Source of the DNA: Cryptomeria japonica
Lineage: Eukaryota; Streptophyta; Pinopsida; Cupressales; Cupressaceae
Length of the DNA stretch: 64,000 nt
Assembly (NCBI RefSeq): GCF_030272615.1
Contig: NC_081408.1
Span: 767,719,330-767,783,329, forward strand
Direction: 5' to 3'
Made by a program: the position numbers and the translations under genes. Below the pieces are notes generated by a model, which was given only the letters and a program-made list of their open reading frames with translations, searched no databases and was not told the DNA's origin. Numbering within the stretch: position 1 is the stretch's first letter; the number at the start of each line of letters is the position of its first letter. Positions 23,801-36,699 of the stretch are shown in pieces.

Positions 23801-26160
23801 TCAAAACTCTGAATCTTCTTCCAATAGGCTAACAAAACTTTATCCCAGATGAGTACTACAATAAATAACACACTAATGTCCAACTCTGTTTGCTACTAAA
23901 TACTGCACCAATCTGTCTTACTTCAATTCACAGACATTTTAACAAATAGTTGGCATAACGGTGAATATGAAAGTTTTCTGCAACTATTTTGAATGTTGTT
24001 GTGATTTCGGCATCTGTAATAGGCTCTCCGTATTTGCTACAATTTTCCCCCCATTCAATCGTGAGAGATTTTGTCAAACAGTTGTCCTACAAAAACCCTT
24101 TCTTCTGATTTCTTCCTTCTAATGTTCTTTGGTTTTGTTGATACATGGTACATTTCGAGTGTTTGGAGACCTTACATCTTAACATGGAGTACAATCAATA
24201 ATTAATCATTGTTTCAATTTAAAATGCACCAACTGGATATCTATGAACAATTTCTATTGCAACTATTCCAAAATTTTCACAAATAGTCAAGAAAACGTGA
24301 GTTCCGGACTTGATTTTTGGAAGATAATAACATGAAGTATAATGACCAAATCAAAGAACCTGGAGATACCCCTGTGACTTGTTCAAATTACAGTGGTGAC
24401 ACTAGTGCAGTTACCAACAGCGAACAGATTTGTCTATGATCTCAGCATTGAATGGATCCAGTTCGCTAGACTCAACCCAAAACGTCTTCACTGGTTGGTC
24501 AAACAATAATGATTAGAACCACGCCCAACAATAAATATTCGTGCCCAGCTACCTAAATTGCCAGTTATAGATTTTGCTTTCAGATTGGTAACACTTGTAG
24601 AGGAATCGCTATTCTCAGGCTAATATCAAATTATAAAGCCTACACATTCACTCCAGAGTTCGTGTGATCATCTCAAACTCCCCTACCTATAATAATCTCC
24701 CTACCTGGATGAATATAGTCGTCTCAAGCTCCAGAGCCGTTAACAGTTTCACCAAAAGGAGGCAAACTCTTTGTAAAACAATTTTCACACATTCAGAGGA
24801 AAAACAACTCAGTTAATTCTTGTTTGCGCCACTAAGCACTCCATGTAACCATAACCTTCTTTTCATGTCCTGTAGATGTCCCATCTAGGTGCCCGGCAGC
24901 TCAATGGTCATGTCCAGGAATTTAAGTTGTTTGCCTATTCAGATTCCCACTAAATCCTGTACAAGAAGCTTGAAGAGATAACGCCTTTCATGAAGAGACG
25001 CTGTAGCCTATGTCCGATTCCTTCTATTCTTGTACTAGTTGAAGCGACCAAAAGACAACCAGCGATTCTGACAGCTTCCACAAATTCACCAAAATGTGAT
25101 AGACCTGGTTATCCAAACAACTCTTCTCCTAAATAATCAATTCACTCAAACACAAATGACAACGCACAACACCTGGTATATCTTAGTCGACGTTGTACCT
25201 TAACCCAAACGCTGACTGTGATCTTTGCTAGTGTTTGTGGCCCACAACCTGCCACAAAACACATGTCCCATGCCTCATTGATAATGCAACATACGGTGCT
25301 TAAACTAGGCAATATTCATCCCATGAATTTCTGTCGCACTTCTCAAAACTACAATCTCTGTGCATTCGCCGAAGGGTCACGCTACTGCAACTGTCTATGG
25401 CAACAACTGTGAATGTCTTGTTGTATAGTCAACATGAGAAGTCGAACTATTGTATGGTGAGGAAACAATAGACATCCTTTTCTAGTTCGAACTCCCTTCA
25501 ATAACAACCTCAACGCTAAATATTGTTGGTATTTGCCAATCCTAAGAACTGTGATTTCCTCCTAGCTGTGAATATGCAGTACCAACTGAAAATATTAATG
25601 TTTACATGAAATTATTTTAGCTCCTAGCTACAATTTCCGCAATTCTCTTCATATACTTCTCACCACAACCTTTGATTGAAACCAATGCAATCCTTTGGTT
25701 TGTCTGCTTAAATAAAGATAGAGCCAAAAGTAACACACCCAATGGTTGCCGATAATACTCGGGATTACAACAAAATTCCCATGGTGCCGATAGAAATTCT
25801 GAACCGATGCCAGAAGAAATATTCAGAATATAATAAATCGGGTTTCAATGATATATGTGGACTTAAATTTCCACCCCAAACATTCGACACTCGTCCCAAA
25901 TATTCAATTAATCTTCACACCAACAGTTCCACATGTTCAATTGGGACCCACAAACAAATATTATTCAACGTGAGTTTGACTTAAATAAATCATCTCCATA
26001 AATCAAAGCCACGACGGTAATAGTGCCAAACTATTTTACTTATGATTTTACTCATCAAATGCGAATAATAAGAAAAGTACCAACATTAACTCTCAAGAAG
26101 ATGCCAACCCTAATAATTATTTCTCAGCAATGCATCTATTAAAACCAACTCAAGTTCCAC
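23801..26160. other. Internal region of LTR element, nothing recognised
   Basis: About 2.4 kb between the PDS5 piece and the right LTR. Short open frames on both strands (for example 25218-25412 plus and 25742-25984 plus) match nothing I know. No canonical tRNA-primer site was found next to the right LTR. Confidence 0.4.
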
Positions 26161-26836
26161 TATAATATCTCTTATGGATATTAATTTAGATTACTCTAAA
26201 TTTATTTCACAAGAATTTCATGAACAATCTGCAAGAATTTAATCTCCAAAACATCCAATATTATGTAGACAAATTTCTATTTTAAAACTTTAATTGTAGT
26301 TTAGAACAAGCTCTAAAAATCATATGAATGTTGCCATTAAATCTTCAGTAGAAAAAACAACAGAAATATTCAATCTTAGCCACGTAATTTACAATCAAAT
26401 TGGAATTACGAACAATATGAATTTGAAGCACAAAGTGAGACACCTAAGTGATATATCCAACTGACCATGGGATTTCTTCCACTGCCTCCAAGCTCGAGGG
26501 TTTGCGTCCTCAAACCTGCTGAAAAGCCCAAGCTTCCCAAAATTTTCCAAGAGAGAACAATAACCAAGCATAAACCAAGTATACCAAAATGAGCCTCTTC
26601 GTGTACTTAAATAGCACATCCCTGTGACTCTTCTTCACTTATCCTTTGCCTATCTCTTATAATTCTTCTTTAATAATAAAGTGACTTTATTTTATAATTT
26701 GATGTTGACATAAAGTCACTTAAATATGCTTTAATAAATAATTAAATTAAGTTGTCTGTAAAGTTATTATGTTTTGACAATTTAAAACTTAATTATTTAA
26801 TTGATTTGGACTAATATCCAAAAAAGAGACATTACA
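26161..26836 (-). repeat. Right direct repeat (5' LTR in element orientation)
   Basis: On the minus strand it begins TGTAATGTCTC at 26836, contains a TATA-like box and ends near GATATTATA at 26161. Matches the left copy at 20246-20885 with moderate divergence, which points to an old insertion. Confidence 0.6.
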
Positions 26837-28240
26837 CAATACCATTGATAAGAAGAATAATCATGAGAAGATCATATTGATTTTGAATATCTACATGAAG
26901 CAACTCATGTTGAGAGAAGACAGTATCAACTTTAGTTGCATGCATACATTCCAATAGAGAAGTCACATCATGTTGCCAAAGAATACCCAATCATTTACTT
27001 TAACTATGACCAACCATCACTCCAAAACATTAAGAACCCTCATCATTTTTCCATATTTTTGTGAAAATGATATTGGCTACATGTTGCTTGTAAAATTCAA
27101 ATCAATGCTACTCGAATCATCTGTACCATGTTCCATGCCTCCATAAATGAGAGAAGACCATTAGAACGGAACTAAAAGTACCAACATTTGACATTTTGCT
27201 TCCTCTAATAGAATTGTCTTCACTACCATTGCTATCAATAGAGAGATTATGCTTATACCAATATTAAAATTTTGCCCCCACCATATTGGTGTTCAGCGTG
27301 CAAATTCTATTTCTTTATAATGCGGAGCTTTTGCAAATGTTGACACTTCTCAACCAATGCACCAAGAACTGTTGAAATGAAGCTACGTGTTGAACTTAAT
27401 TTTCAAAGTTTTCTTGCACAATGGTTTGATAGTATGTGACCTCCAACATAGTTAAGCAATATAAATCACTGATATTTAATGGCTTGCATGAAGCCTTATC
27501 AAAATTTTAAGCAACTTTATTGATCGTCAATATATTGTTGTAGACTGCTACAAGTTTCCACACTTCACTGCAAATCTAAACATGGAGGGAAAAGGCCATC
27601 TCAAGGCTTTGAACAAATTTTCTAATAGAACTCATATAATTGCATCCAACACCCACAAAACTTTGCTGCAAATAAGAAAACAAGAGGCAATCTATTTAAA
27701 AATCTGAATACAACTTCCACTGCTCTATTGATCTTCTTTTTAACTCTTCTGCTAATTTCAATAAGTGATTGGTATCCACGTATGGATAATGTTGAAGTAG
27801 CTTAAGATTCATTATAAAACCACCAGCCAACAAGCGACTTCTTATGAAAAATGGCATAGCACAACACTTCAACATTATGATAAGACGTCGCTTGTTGGCT
27901 AGTGGTTATATAATGAATCTTTAAGCTACAAGTCTTCATCATGTCTCTTAAGGAGTGTGGTCAAATTTGCAATTGTAGAATGTATGTCCACGACACTATT
28001 ATCCAATTGTTGACAAAAGTGATCTCGAAAGTCATTTAGCAACTCAACAAAGAAAAATTATGTGTCAAATTCTATATTCACTACATTGGACTCATTCGGA
28101 TCTATTTTGATTACATAGAACAATGGAGCTACAACTTCATTCATCTCTTGTGTTGAAAATGTTAGCTAGTTCGGATACCTGATTATCAAATTTTAATGTT
28201 GTCAATTGACAATTAAAATTCATGTGTATTATCTTAATTA
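26837..28240 (-). pseudogene. Gypsy gag-protease upstream remnant (tentative)
   Basis: The first ~65 bp after the LTR element read (minus strand) FHVDIQNQYDLLMIILLING, which could join directly to LTLVDNGSGLNVC of the protease at 20.2 kb. A second stretch at about 27960-28165 reads MNEVVAPLFYVIKIDPNES, then LLNDFRDHFCQQLDNSVVDI with one stop between, and could be gag. The stretch between is decayed. Tentative. Confidence 0.3.
27797..27929. repeat. Inverted repeat, ~52-bp arms
   Basis: Arm 1 (27797-27848) begins GTAGCTTAAGATTCATTATA. Arm 2 (27878-27929) is its reverse complement with a few mismatches, and the loop is ~29 bp. Could fold into a stable hairpin or be a foldback relic. Confidence 0.75.
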
Positions 28241-28244
28241 AATT

Positions 28245-28375
28245 TTTTATTGTGTTGGACCCAAATGTAACATGGGAAGCAATTAATTATGTTATTGGGT
28301 TGGACCCAAATGTAACATGGAAAGGCAATTCAATGACTATTGAGCTGGACCCAAATATCTAACGTGGGAAATGTA
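28245..28375. repeat. ~60-bp tandem repeat
   Basis: Two to three imperfect units of TTGGACCCAAATGTAACATG, just left of the segmental duplication border at 28384. Confidence 0.7.
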
Positions 28376-29089
28376 TAATGACAATATAAGTGAACTCAAA
28401 CTGGAGGCCATAAACACTGCAAAGATTTAACATTAATCACATTGAAGCCTATAATTTAGTCTCTCGCCAATTTGGAAGAATTAAATCTTACAACCCCATA
28501 TGGGAGTTGGGCCTTTGGCTATCCGACCAAAAAATAAATTCATTTTTAATCAAGAACCTCTCAAACTGCCACAAAACTAGAAGTTGTTGCATTTGGGCTC
28601 AAAACATCATATGGGTTGCTCTAGAATCTTGATATCTGAAACATTTTCCCAGATCATTTTTGACCATTTGATAGTCGTAAGGACAACCATACTACAAAGA
28701 AACTGGACAACCATACTACTATATCTCCTGAAAAACTTTCTATCAAATAGTTTTGGAAGAAAATCAGTAGGTTGCAAGATTTCAATCTTCAATGTCGAGG
28801 TCTCAGATAAATGCAACAGGGATCAAACCTAGACTCTATCATCGGAAAGTGAATAGGCACTAAAACTTTCCAAATTAAAGATGCCAACAAATCATTCCAA
28901 AACCTTGACATTTACACCTCTTAATTATGAGAGATCGGTTCTTGTGTATCATTATTCATGAATGATGACTCAATGATTTTGATTTATATCATAATTTGGC
29001 TTGAAATGAAAAAATTGATGAGCTCAAGGGGCTCTATAATGAATGGTTCATAAGACACAACACTTCTGAACACCTTGCAAACTAAGGTT

Positions 29090-29507
29090 GGGTCCCATGG
29101 AGGGGGGCTTGCTTAAAAATAGAGCTAAGGCTGCTGAGAATTTTTAGAAAATTTTTAAATATGGCGGTCCCATGAATGTTGTTGTGCAAACCAGCTTAAA
29201 ATTTGAACTACTAAATTTAAGGAAGTTTGAGCACAAAAAAGATAAAATTAATTAAATAAATGTCATTTTCCCTCTTCATTTGATTTTGGTGAGAAATGGA
29301 ATGTGCAAATTATTGACAAGTGGCAAACAAAGTTCCTAAGCTAGTGGGGCAATTTCTAGCACCACCCTTTTTTTATTTGCTTCCTAAAAAGTAGGGGCTC
29401 CTTTTTTGGGGGGAAAGATTCTAAATAATCTTGTAGAGGAAAAAAAAATTGCTCATGGGACCATTTCTTCCTTCAAAATAGAGCCTAAACCCCTCCCATG
29501 GGACCCC
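29090..29507. mobile_element. MITE-like element, second copy
   Basis: Same ends (GGGTCCCATGGAGGGG ... CTCCCATGGGACCCC) as 1538-1954. It is part of the duplicated segment, so it is not an independent insertion. Confidence 0.4.
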
Positions 29508-29879
29508 AGCTTAAGTAGGCTTAATCTTGGAGAAAACGGAGTAGTACTGGAATGAGCAACCTTTCAAGAAGGCCCAATATTTCACCTCTGTGAGTATCAC
29601 CTAGATGCAATGAGTGCTAAGCATACCATTCATTCTCATGAGAGATGGCTTATTGTGAGGCACAACTCATGAAACATAAGTCAATGAGTTTGACTCATAA
29701 ATTACACAATTGAATCATAATTAGCAATATCATAATTTGACTTTCTATGAAAAATATCTCCTACTTATCAACTTATGAGCTTCAGTGACTCTATATAATA
29801 AATGATTCAAAAGGCACAACACTTGTGAAGGTTTTGCAAATGGGGTGGCAAGCTAAATGGGTTTAACCTTAGAGGAAAC

Positions 29880-31376
29880 TGTTGGCATATGTGCAGAGTT
29901 TGATGACATGATGATATTGTATATTCTCATTGATGTCAATATGTTGAAGTATGAACCGGTATACTGAAGTAAGAAAACTAGCAAGAGAACCGGTATGATG
30001 ATGTGAACCGGTATATGTGAAAAAGTGAACCAGTATGTTGGTTCAAGTGAAGCGGTATGTTGAAGTGTGAACCAGTATGATGGTATGAACCGGTATATGC
30101 AAAGTTTTGTATCGGGGTTTCATTTGATATGACTACCAGTTGGTAGTCTCAGCTTCAGGATTTCTGGTTGATGCATTTCAAGTCTGTGTAATTCGACCGA
30201 CGATATTCTATGATGAGTTAGCATTAAAATGAAGATCAGATCATGTTGCCACATCAACCTTATGCACGTGAAGGATTTCCTTGAGGATCTTGCATGAAGA
30301 AGATTGATCCTATCTACCTCGAGAATGTGCGAAGTCTCAGTAAATGGTGGAGAGTGCATGATGGGTTATTTGCTTCCAGAAGTGGCAAAGAACGAACGAT
30401 GGAGAACGTCTTGAGATTTGTTCAAGATTGTTTTATTGTATGCAATGTGTTTGAACGATCAAGATTGAACCGACTATATTGATAACCTAAATGTTTAGGG
30501 TTTAGGGTTTATGCTACCGACCTATCTATTTCCTATAAGGTCGATGATGATTTACATTGTGAAGTTGTTGGCAAATGTTATGTGTGTATCTAAGTGAAGA
30601 GATACTTGATTCTTGTTAGACCGGTGCAGTGAGTTGAGATTTGCAGAGTGTGATTACAGATGTGAAGGAACTAAAGTGGATATGTCTTGGCATTGAGTGT
30701 TGTTATCAAATCAGTGTATTACCTGTTGACTTCAAACCATTTCAGCGGTTCGAAAATCCCTTTACCGGGTGGCTTTAACAAGCTTTTTATAAATCCTTTA
30801 ACAGGGTGACTCAAAATCATTGAGTTCTCAAAATCCTCTGACAAGGTAACCTTTAACCGGGTATGTATTTAGCCATCCCTTAACCGGGTGATCCCTTGCA
30901 GGATCGGTTCCTAGCAGAACCTATTGTAAAGTCCTTAACCAGACTAGGCTCCTAACATAGTGGACTTCAGAAGAGTTCAAGAACAACTTGTGGGTATTCA
31001 TCCCCACCGTGGTTTTTCCCAGTTGGGTTTCCATGTGAAAAATCAGTGTGTTATGTGTGATGTTTTTTCATGTGATGTCTTAGTGTTTTGTGTTAAGTGG
31101 TAAAGCATGTTGATCCAGTAGTCATTATATTTCTAATGTTGTATTACTTGTCTAAGTATATGGGTGAAGTGGAAATGAGATATTAGGTTGTGTGAAGATC
31201 TAAGTGTTACCGGTTTATGTGTTTCGTCTTACTGTGTTTTACTGGTAGTGCCTTGATTTAGATCGGTGATGTTGTTTACCAGTTAGTGTAGTCTTTGCAG
31301 TCAAAGTGGTTTAAGGAAGTTTTTGTCTATACTGATTCACACCCCTCCCCCCCACTCGTATTTTTTGAGTATATAC
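29880..31376 (+). mobile_element. Copia 5' LTR, interrupted near its end
   Basis: Begins TGTTGGCATATGTG and matches the 3' LTR at 50667. It is interrupted after ATAC at 31376 by the DNA transposon. The missing 19 bp of the LTR (TGATCATCATTATTCATCA) lie at 46234-46252, directly before ATTGGTATCAAAGC, the primer-binding site. Rejoined length is about 1516 bp with TG...CA ends. Confidence 0.75.
31373..31376. other. 4-bp target-site duplication (left), ATAC
   Basis: ATAC directly before the GGG start of the DNA transposon; its partner is at 46230-46233. Confidence 0.6.
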
Positions 31377-31433
31377 GGGTAAGTGCACAAAGTTGGTGGT
31401 CAAAAAGGAGGTATAAATGGACACTTTTTTTCT
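31377..31433 (+). repeat. Left terminal inverted repeat of DNA transposon
   Basis: GGGTAAGTGCACAAAGTTGG, then TGGTCAAAAAGGAGG and AAATGGACAC. About 22 of the first 26 bases match the inverted right end. The duplicated copy at 3803 has GATGG in place of GTTGG and so matches the right end better. Confidence 0.7.
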
Positions 31434-32235
31434 GAAATCGGGTGAACCTGAACTTGGAGGCAAAATTTGAAAATCATCCACTCAAGATATGAAGATAATC
31501 AAAGAACAAATATTGTAGTACTCTGAATCTGGTTTCCAAACTACTAAAAATTTTGAAAATTGGATAAGATTAAGGGGGTCAAATCCTTCGCGCACGAAAA
31601 ACTGACCCTGATTTTTTCTGAAAAACATAACATAGTGTCTGATGTGCGCATCAAAAAAGTCATAGTTAGATTTAGTATTTTGACAAATCCTTTGGCAGAA
31701 AGATATTTAAGAGTGAGCACTAGAAGATGTGTATTTTTTGTAATTTTTTGTTGAGTATGTGTTTTTTATGATTTTTCCAATCGAGCACATCCTAAAAATT
31801 AGGTAAATGTTCATGTGCGAAGCATAAGTTACACCAAACAATTCGAAAATACAATTTAAAAAAAAAAAAAAAAAAATTGTAAATAATCAAGTGCACTACA
31901 ATAATATATAAAGTTTTTAAAATTTGGATAAGTATATCAAAATTTATTCAAAAAATGGTGCACCTATGTCTGTGAGAACTATGGAGACACTGATAAAAGA
32001 AATTCAATAATAATATGTTATTGTTGTTCAAATTGAAAAAAAATTATATGGTTAGAAAGCTCAGAAGATGGGTAAAAATATGGTGGCAATTTTGGAAATG
32101 CCCACTTGTTCAAGTGTAAACCTGATGATGACAAAGTCGATAAACCAAGTTGACAAAATAAAACACATAAAAAATGAGAGAAATGGAGGGAAATCAAACT
32201 TCCAAACTGTAGCTTTGTCATCTAGGCCTATTTCC

Positions 32236-32392
32236 AAGCCTAAACAGTCAAAAGCGCATATGGGTACTTATGGTTTAAAAAGCGCGTATGGGGTACTTAT
32301 AGTGTAAGCAACACGTACGTGCTTGTTTCCCTATAAACAGCGCGTACACGCTAACTTTACTATAAATAGTGTGTACGTGCTACTGTATAATA
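32236..32392. promoter_or_regulatory. Left subterminal GCGTACGC-type motif cluster
   Basis: Repeated words AAAGCGCATATGGGTACTTA, AAAGCGCGTATGGGGTACTT, ACACGTACGTGC, CAGCGCGTACACGC and GTGTGTACGTGC, about one per 30 bp. Similar clusters recur at 34455-34630 and 45956-46165. Candidate transposase-binding sites; inference from placement only. Confidence 0.45.
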
Positions 32393-32815
32393 TGATATTC
32401 TATATATAACATGTGTATATACATATAATATATGTAATATATAATGTGTATAATATGATATTGTATATATAATATGTTTATATACATATAATATATGTAT
32501 ATATATATAATTTGTGTAATATGATATTGTATATATAATATGTTTATATACATATAATATATGTATATATATAATATATTAATCATATATATACACATGT
32601 AAGTGTATTGTCTCCCCCTCTCAAATGCATACAAGGTGCCTCTCTCTCTCTCTCTCTCTCCATACCCCATCCCTCTTTCTCTTCTTCTCTCCCTCCCTCC
32701 CTCCATACCCCATTGCAACTGTGTCTGCACTTCTATAGAAGTAAATGAATTTATTTCTTGTATGCAACTTCCTCTTTGATTTTTATCATGTATGCTCTCT
32801 TAATAAAATTGACTG

Positions 32816-33262
32816 ATGGATTTGTGTGTGTATATTGAATAGGAGGAATAGGGTTTGAAATTGAACCACGGGTGTATTACCGTGACAAACAAGGAAACCT
32901 GTAGCAATATTCTTCTCGAATGTGTTTTTAATGAGCAGAGTAGATGTGGAAAATAGTGTCAACAAAGCAACATGATGAGTCAAAGTACCTGCAATATGTT
33001 TTTCAGAAGGAAACAACAGGTAGGAAGAGAAAGAGGGAGAGTAACACAAATGATGTCATGTAGAATGATAGTGGTGAGTATGCGAGAGTTCCCATGTTGT
33101 TACACAATGCCTGTCACCTAAAGAAATTAAAGTTTGTTGTATGCATGGCAGTGGTAGTATATGATGATCATCACTTGTTAAACAGCTTGGAACGGTACAT
33201 TCCCATGAAAGAAATCAAGTATGTAATTCCTATAGTCACAATCGAGATCAGTCTTATAACCC

Positions 33263-33266
<4 letters not shown>
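32816..33266 (+). pseudogene. Possible 5' coding piece of transposon gene
   Basis: Plus-strand reading shows protein-like stretches broken by stops: GFEIEPRVYYRDKQGN, YLQYVFQKETTGRKRKRE and, from 33094, MLLHNACHLKKLKFVVCMAV with YDDHHLLNSLERYIPMKEIK. It lies upstream of and in the same direction as the DDE-like gene, so it could be an earlier exon. After 33266 it runs into the CT microsatellite, where the open frame is an artefact. No family match. Confidence 0.3.
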
Positions 33267-34426
<1,160 letters not shown>

Positions 34427-34454
34427 TTTCATTCACATCTTTTCTACTACCAAT

Positions 34455-34630
34455 AGTGCGTATAAGGTACTAAAACTATTAGTTCACTGCCCTACCATTA
34501 CTTTTTTAAGGAAAAGGAGCACGTACACGGTACTTATTACTCATAAGCACGTACGGGGTACTATTCCCATTATTCATTACCTCACGATAACATTTTTTAG
34601 GCTTAGTAGCGCGTACGCGCTACTTGTCAA
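34455..34630. promoter_or_regulatory. Internal GCGTACGC-type motif cluster before transposase
   Basis: Contains ATAGTGCGTATAAGGTACTA, GCACGTACACGGTACTTA, AGCACGTACGGGGTACTA and the palindrome TAGCGCGTACGCGCTA (34608-34623), which ends 13 bp before the ATG at 34637. Same words as in the subterminal clusters. Possible promoter or autoregulatory sites. Confidence 0.4.
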
Positions 34631-34636
34631 TCCAGA

Positions 34637-36107
34637 ATGGGAAAAAAGAATATCGTTGGGCTTGTCAACATTTTATGGTCTAATAGTAGGTACATAATAC
34701 ATACACATAGAGCTCGATGGTTAGATGAGAAATTCAAGTTATGTAAGGACACATTTCCTCTTGACACCATTGTCTCTATCGTTGATTTCGCTGAAAATTA
34801 TACACTACAACCTCAAAATGAAATGCAATCCATGTATTATCACTCTACACAAGTTTCTATTTTTGTACACATAGCATTCATGCATGTAGATGATAGCACA
34901 GAGGAGGATAGAAAGGTTGTAAGAGAGTATCACTTCTACATAAGTGATGATTGTACTAATTCATCGGAGTTTGTACAAGGATTCTTTAAAGTTTTCTATG
35001 ATAGTTTAAGGTAAAGGAACATACGATACAACTAACACTTAATATGGTCAGAAAATTGCACCGCACAATTCAAGAATGCAAGGACGTTTTATTGGTTGAC
35101 AAGGATGCATGTGACAAGCGGTGTACAACATTTTTTGAATTTCACTGAGGCTGGACATGGTAAGGCAGAGCATGTGTGAAAAGAGCCCTAGCTAGGGAAG
35201 AATTGAAGTACGAAGGTGGTGCTAAGTTGATAGATACAGAAACAATTGTGTGATGGTGTAAGCCTACGATGGGTCCAGGTAATCCAGGTGCGTCATTGGT
35301 TCGTAGATATTTTTGGTTGATCACTAAATCTAACATTGAAAACAATCTAGATTGTTGCACAGTTGCAGGATCGAGTGACATGCACTCATTTATGAGTTCA
35401 AAATCAAGTTCACTGGTAATTTATACGAGACAGATGGTATGTTTTTTCTCTTCATGCATGTATTGTTTGTGGGAAGAATGTGAATCACAAGAGTGGGTTG
35501 ACAAATGGTCTTGTAGACAGTTGGTTCCCATTGATTCATATCAAATTCCCAAAGCACTACAATTGAGCCAGATGGAAACATCAGTGGATTTTGACCATGT
35601 ATCCGACCTAGTGGATTCAGGTGATTTTTTCAGTTAATTTTTTTGCAAGTATTCTTTTTGGTTCATTTTGTTGTACATCATACTTTATTTTGGGTATTAA
35701 TTAACACTTTATAAAATGTAGGTCATGTGTATGCAGTTGTTGCAGAAGAGAACAATGAAGAAGGAACAAATTACTATTTGTGTCGTTGTGTTGAGCCTAA
35801 AAGAAAATTGACAACCACAATCATTGATAGAGAGGGTATTGAGTACCCAATAGGGTCTGTTGTCCTGACAGGAACATGGCTTCGAAGATACCCTATCAAG
35901 AATTCTGATGTTTGGTTGTTCGAGGACTTTGAAACACACAAACATATTCTTCATTTATCTAACCTTGTTGTTGCAACAAATATTCATTTGATGAAGTATT
36001 GCGGTAGACCTCATAACAAGATTTTATGGAAAGTTTGTGAATCTGACCACGAGGCAATACTTGACACAATAATAGTTAGAGCCAATCTTGAAGGCTCACT
36101 TGATTGA
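34637..36107 (+). pseudogene. DDE-like transposase of the DNA transposon
   Basis: Three coding blocks. Block 1 (34637-35014) has RARWLDEKFKLCKDTF and IVDFAENYTLQPQNEMQSMY, where the aspartate in VDFAENY is a candidate catalytic residue. Block 2 begins at 35045 in the same frame with WSENCTAQFKNARTFYW, then LNFTEAGHGKAEH, a candidate second acidic block. A short deletion near 35155 shifts the frame, and KRALAREELKYEGGAKLIDT continues in frame 1, then 35269-35620. A Cys-rich segment (CMYCLWEECES) follows. A 101-bp intron (35621-35721, GT...AG) joins GTGGATTCAG to GTCATGTG, giving block 3 to a TGA at 36107. In-frame TAA at 35012 and 35033, plus the frameshift, make this copy inactive. Superfamily not assigned. 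Confidence 0.6.
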
Positions 36108-36149
36108 TTCTATGGTTCAGAGTAGAATGATTTTGAGAATTTTGTATAA

Positions 36150-36500
36150 ATCATCGACGAATTGTTCTATATTCATTTTTTGTATATATAAATGCCCATG
36201 AGCTGATTTTTACATGTTTAGGGGCATAATTTTGTATGTTTAAATGGCAATGAGCTGATTTGTACATATGTACATGCCAAATTTTATACATTAAAATGGC
36301 GATGAGCTGAATCGCACATATTATAATGCCAAATTTTGTATAAAAGCCCATGAGATGATTTGTATATTAAAATGGCGATGAGTTGAATCGCACATATTGT
36401 AATGCCAAATTTTGTATAAAAGCCCATGAGATGACTTGTAAGACATTTTTTTGTATAATCAAATAGCCAAGAGCTGATTTGACCATATTTAGAGGCAACT
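36150..36500. repeat. Short degenerate tandem repeat
   Basis: Units containing GAGCTGATTTGTACATA or GATGAGCTGAATCGCACATA and AATGCCAAATTTTGTATA, about 50-70 bp each, just 3' of the transposase. Confidence 0.7.
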
Positions 36501-36699
36501 TTTTTAATAATATGTGACTATTTTGTGTGTCAATGTTTTGTGACTATGTTTTGAGTATATGTGATGTGTCCCTTGTCAATCATGAGCATTCTTGATTCTT
36601 GTATAATCATGGAGAATTATTTGAGTCATTATCAGGTCATAGGGTTCATAGATTGAGACTAGATACAATTTGAGCAAAAATTGTCATTGTTGTCAAAAA

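Larger units (their letters stand above)
20246..26836 (-). mobile_element. Gene-capturing LTR element with PDS5 fragment
   Basis: Direct repeats of ~640 bp (20246-20885 and 26161-26807, with the right copy extending to 26836) flank a 5.3 kb internal region. On the minus strand the right LTR starts TGTAATGTCTC, and the internal side of the left LTR is preceded by TTGAGGACAAGCAA and a purine run (AAGGAGATAGG), the layout seen upstream of 3' LTRs in plant gypsy elements. A TATA-like TATTTAAGTACA lies inside the LTRs. The interior has no gag or pol that I can see. Instead it carries a PDS5 piece and two unrecognised ORFs. It interrupts a gypsy protease. Confidence 0.55.
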
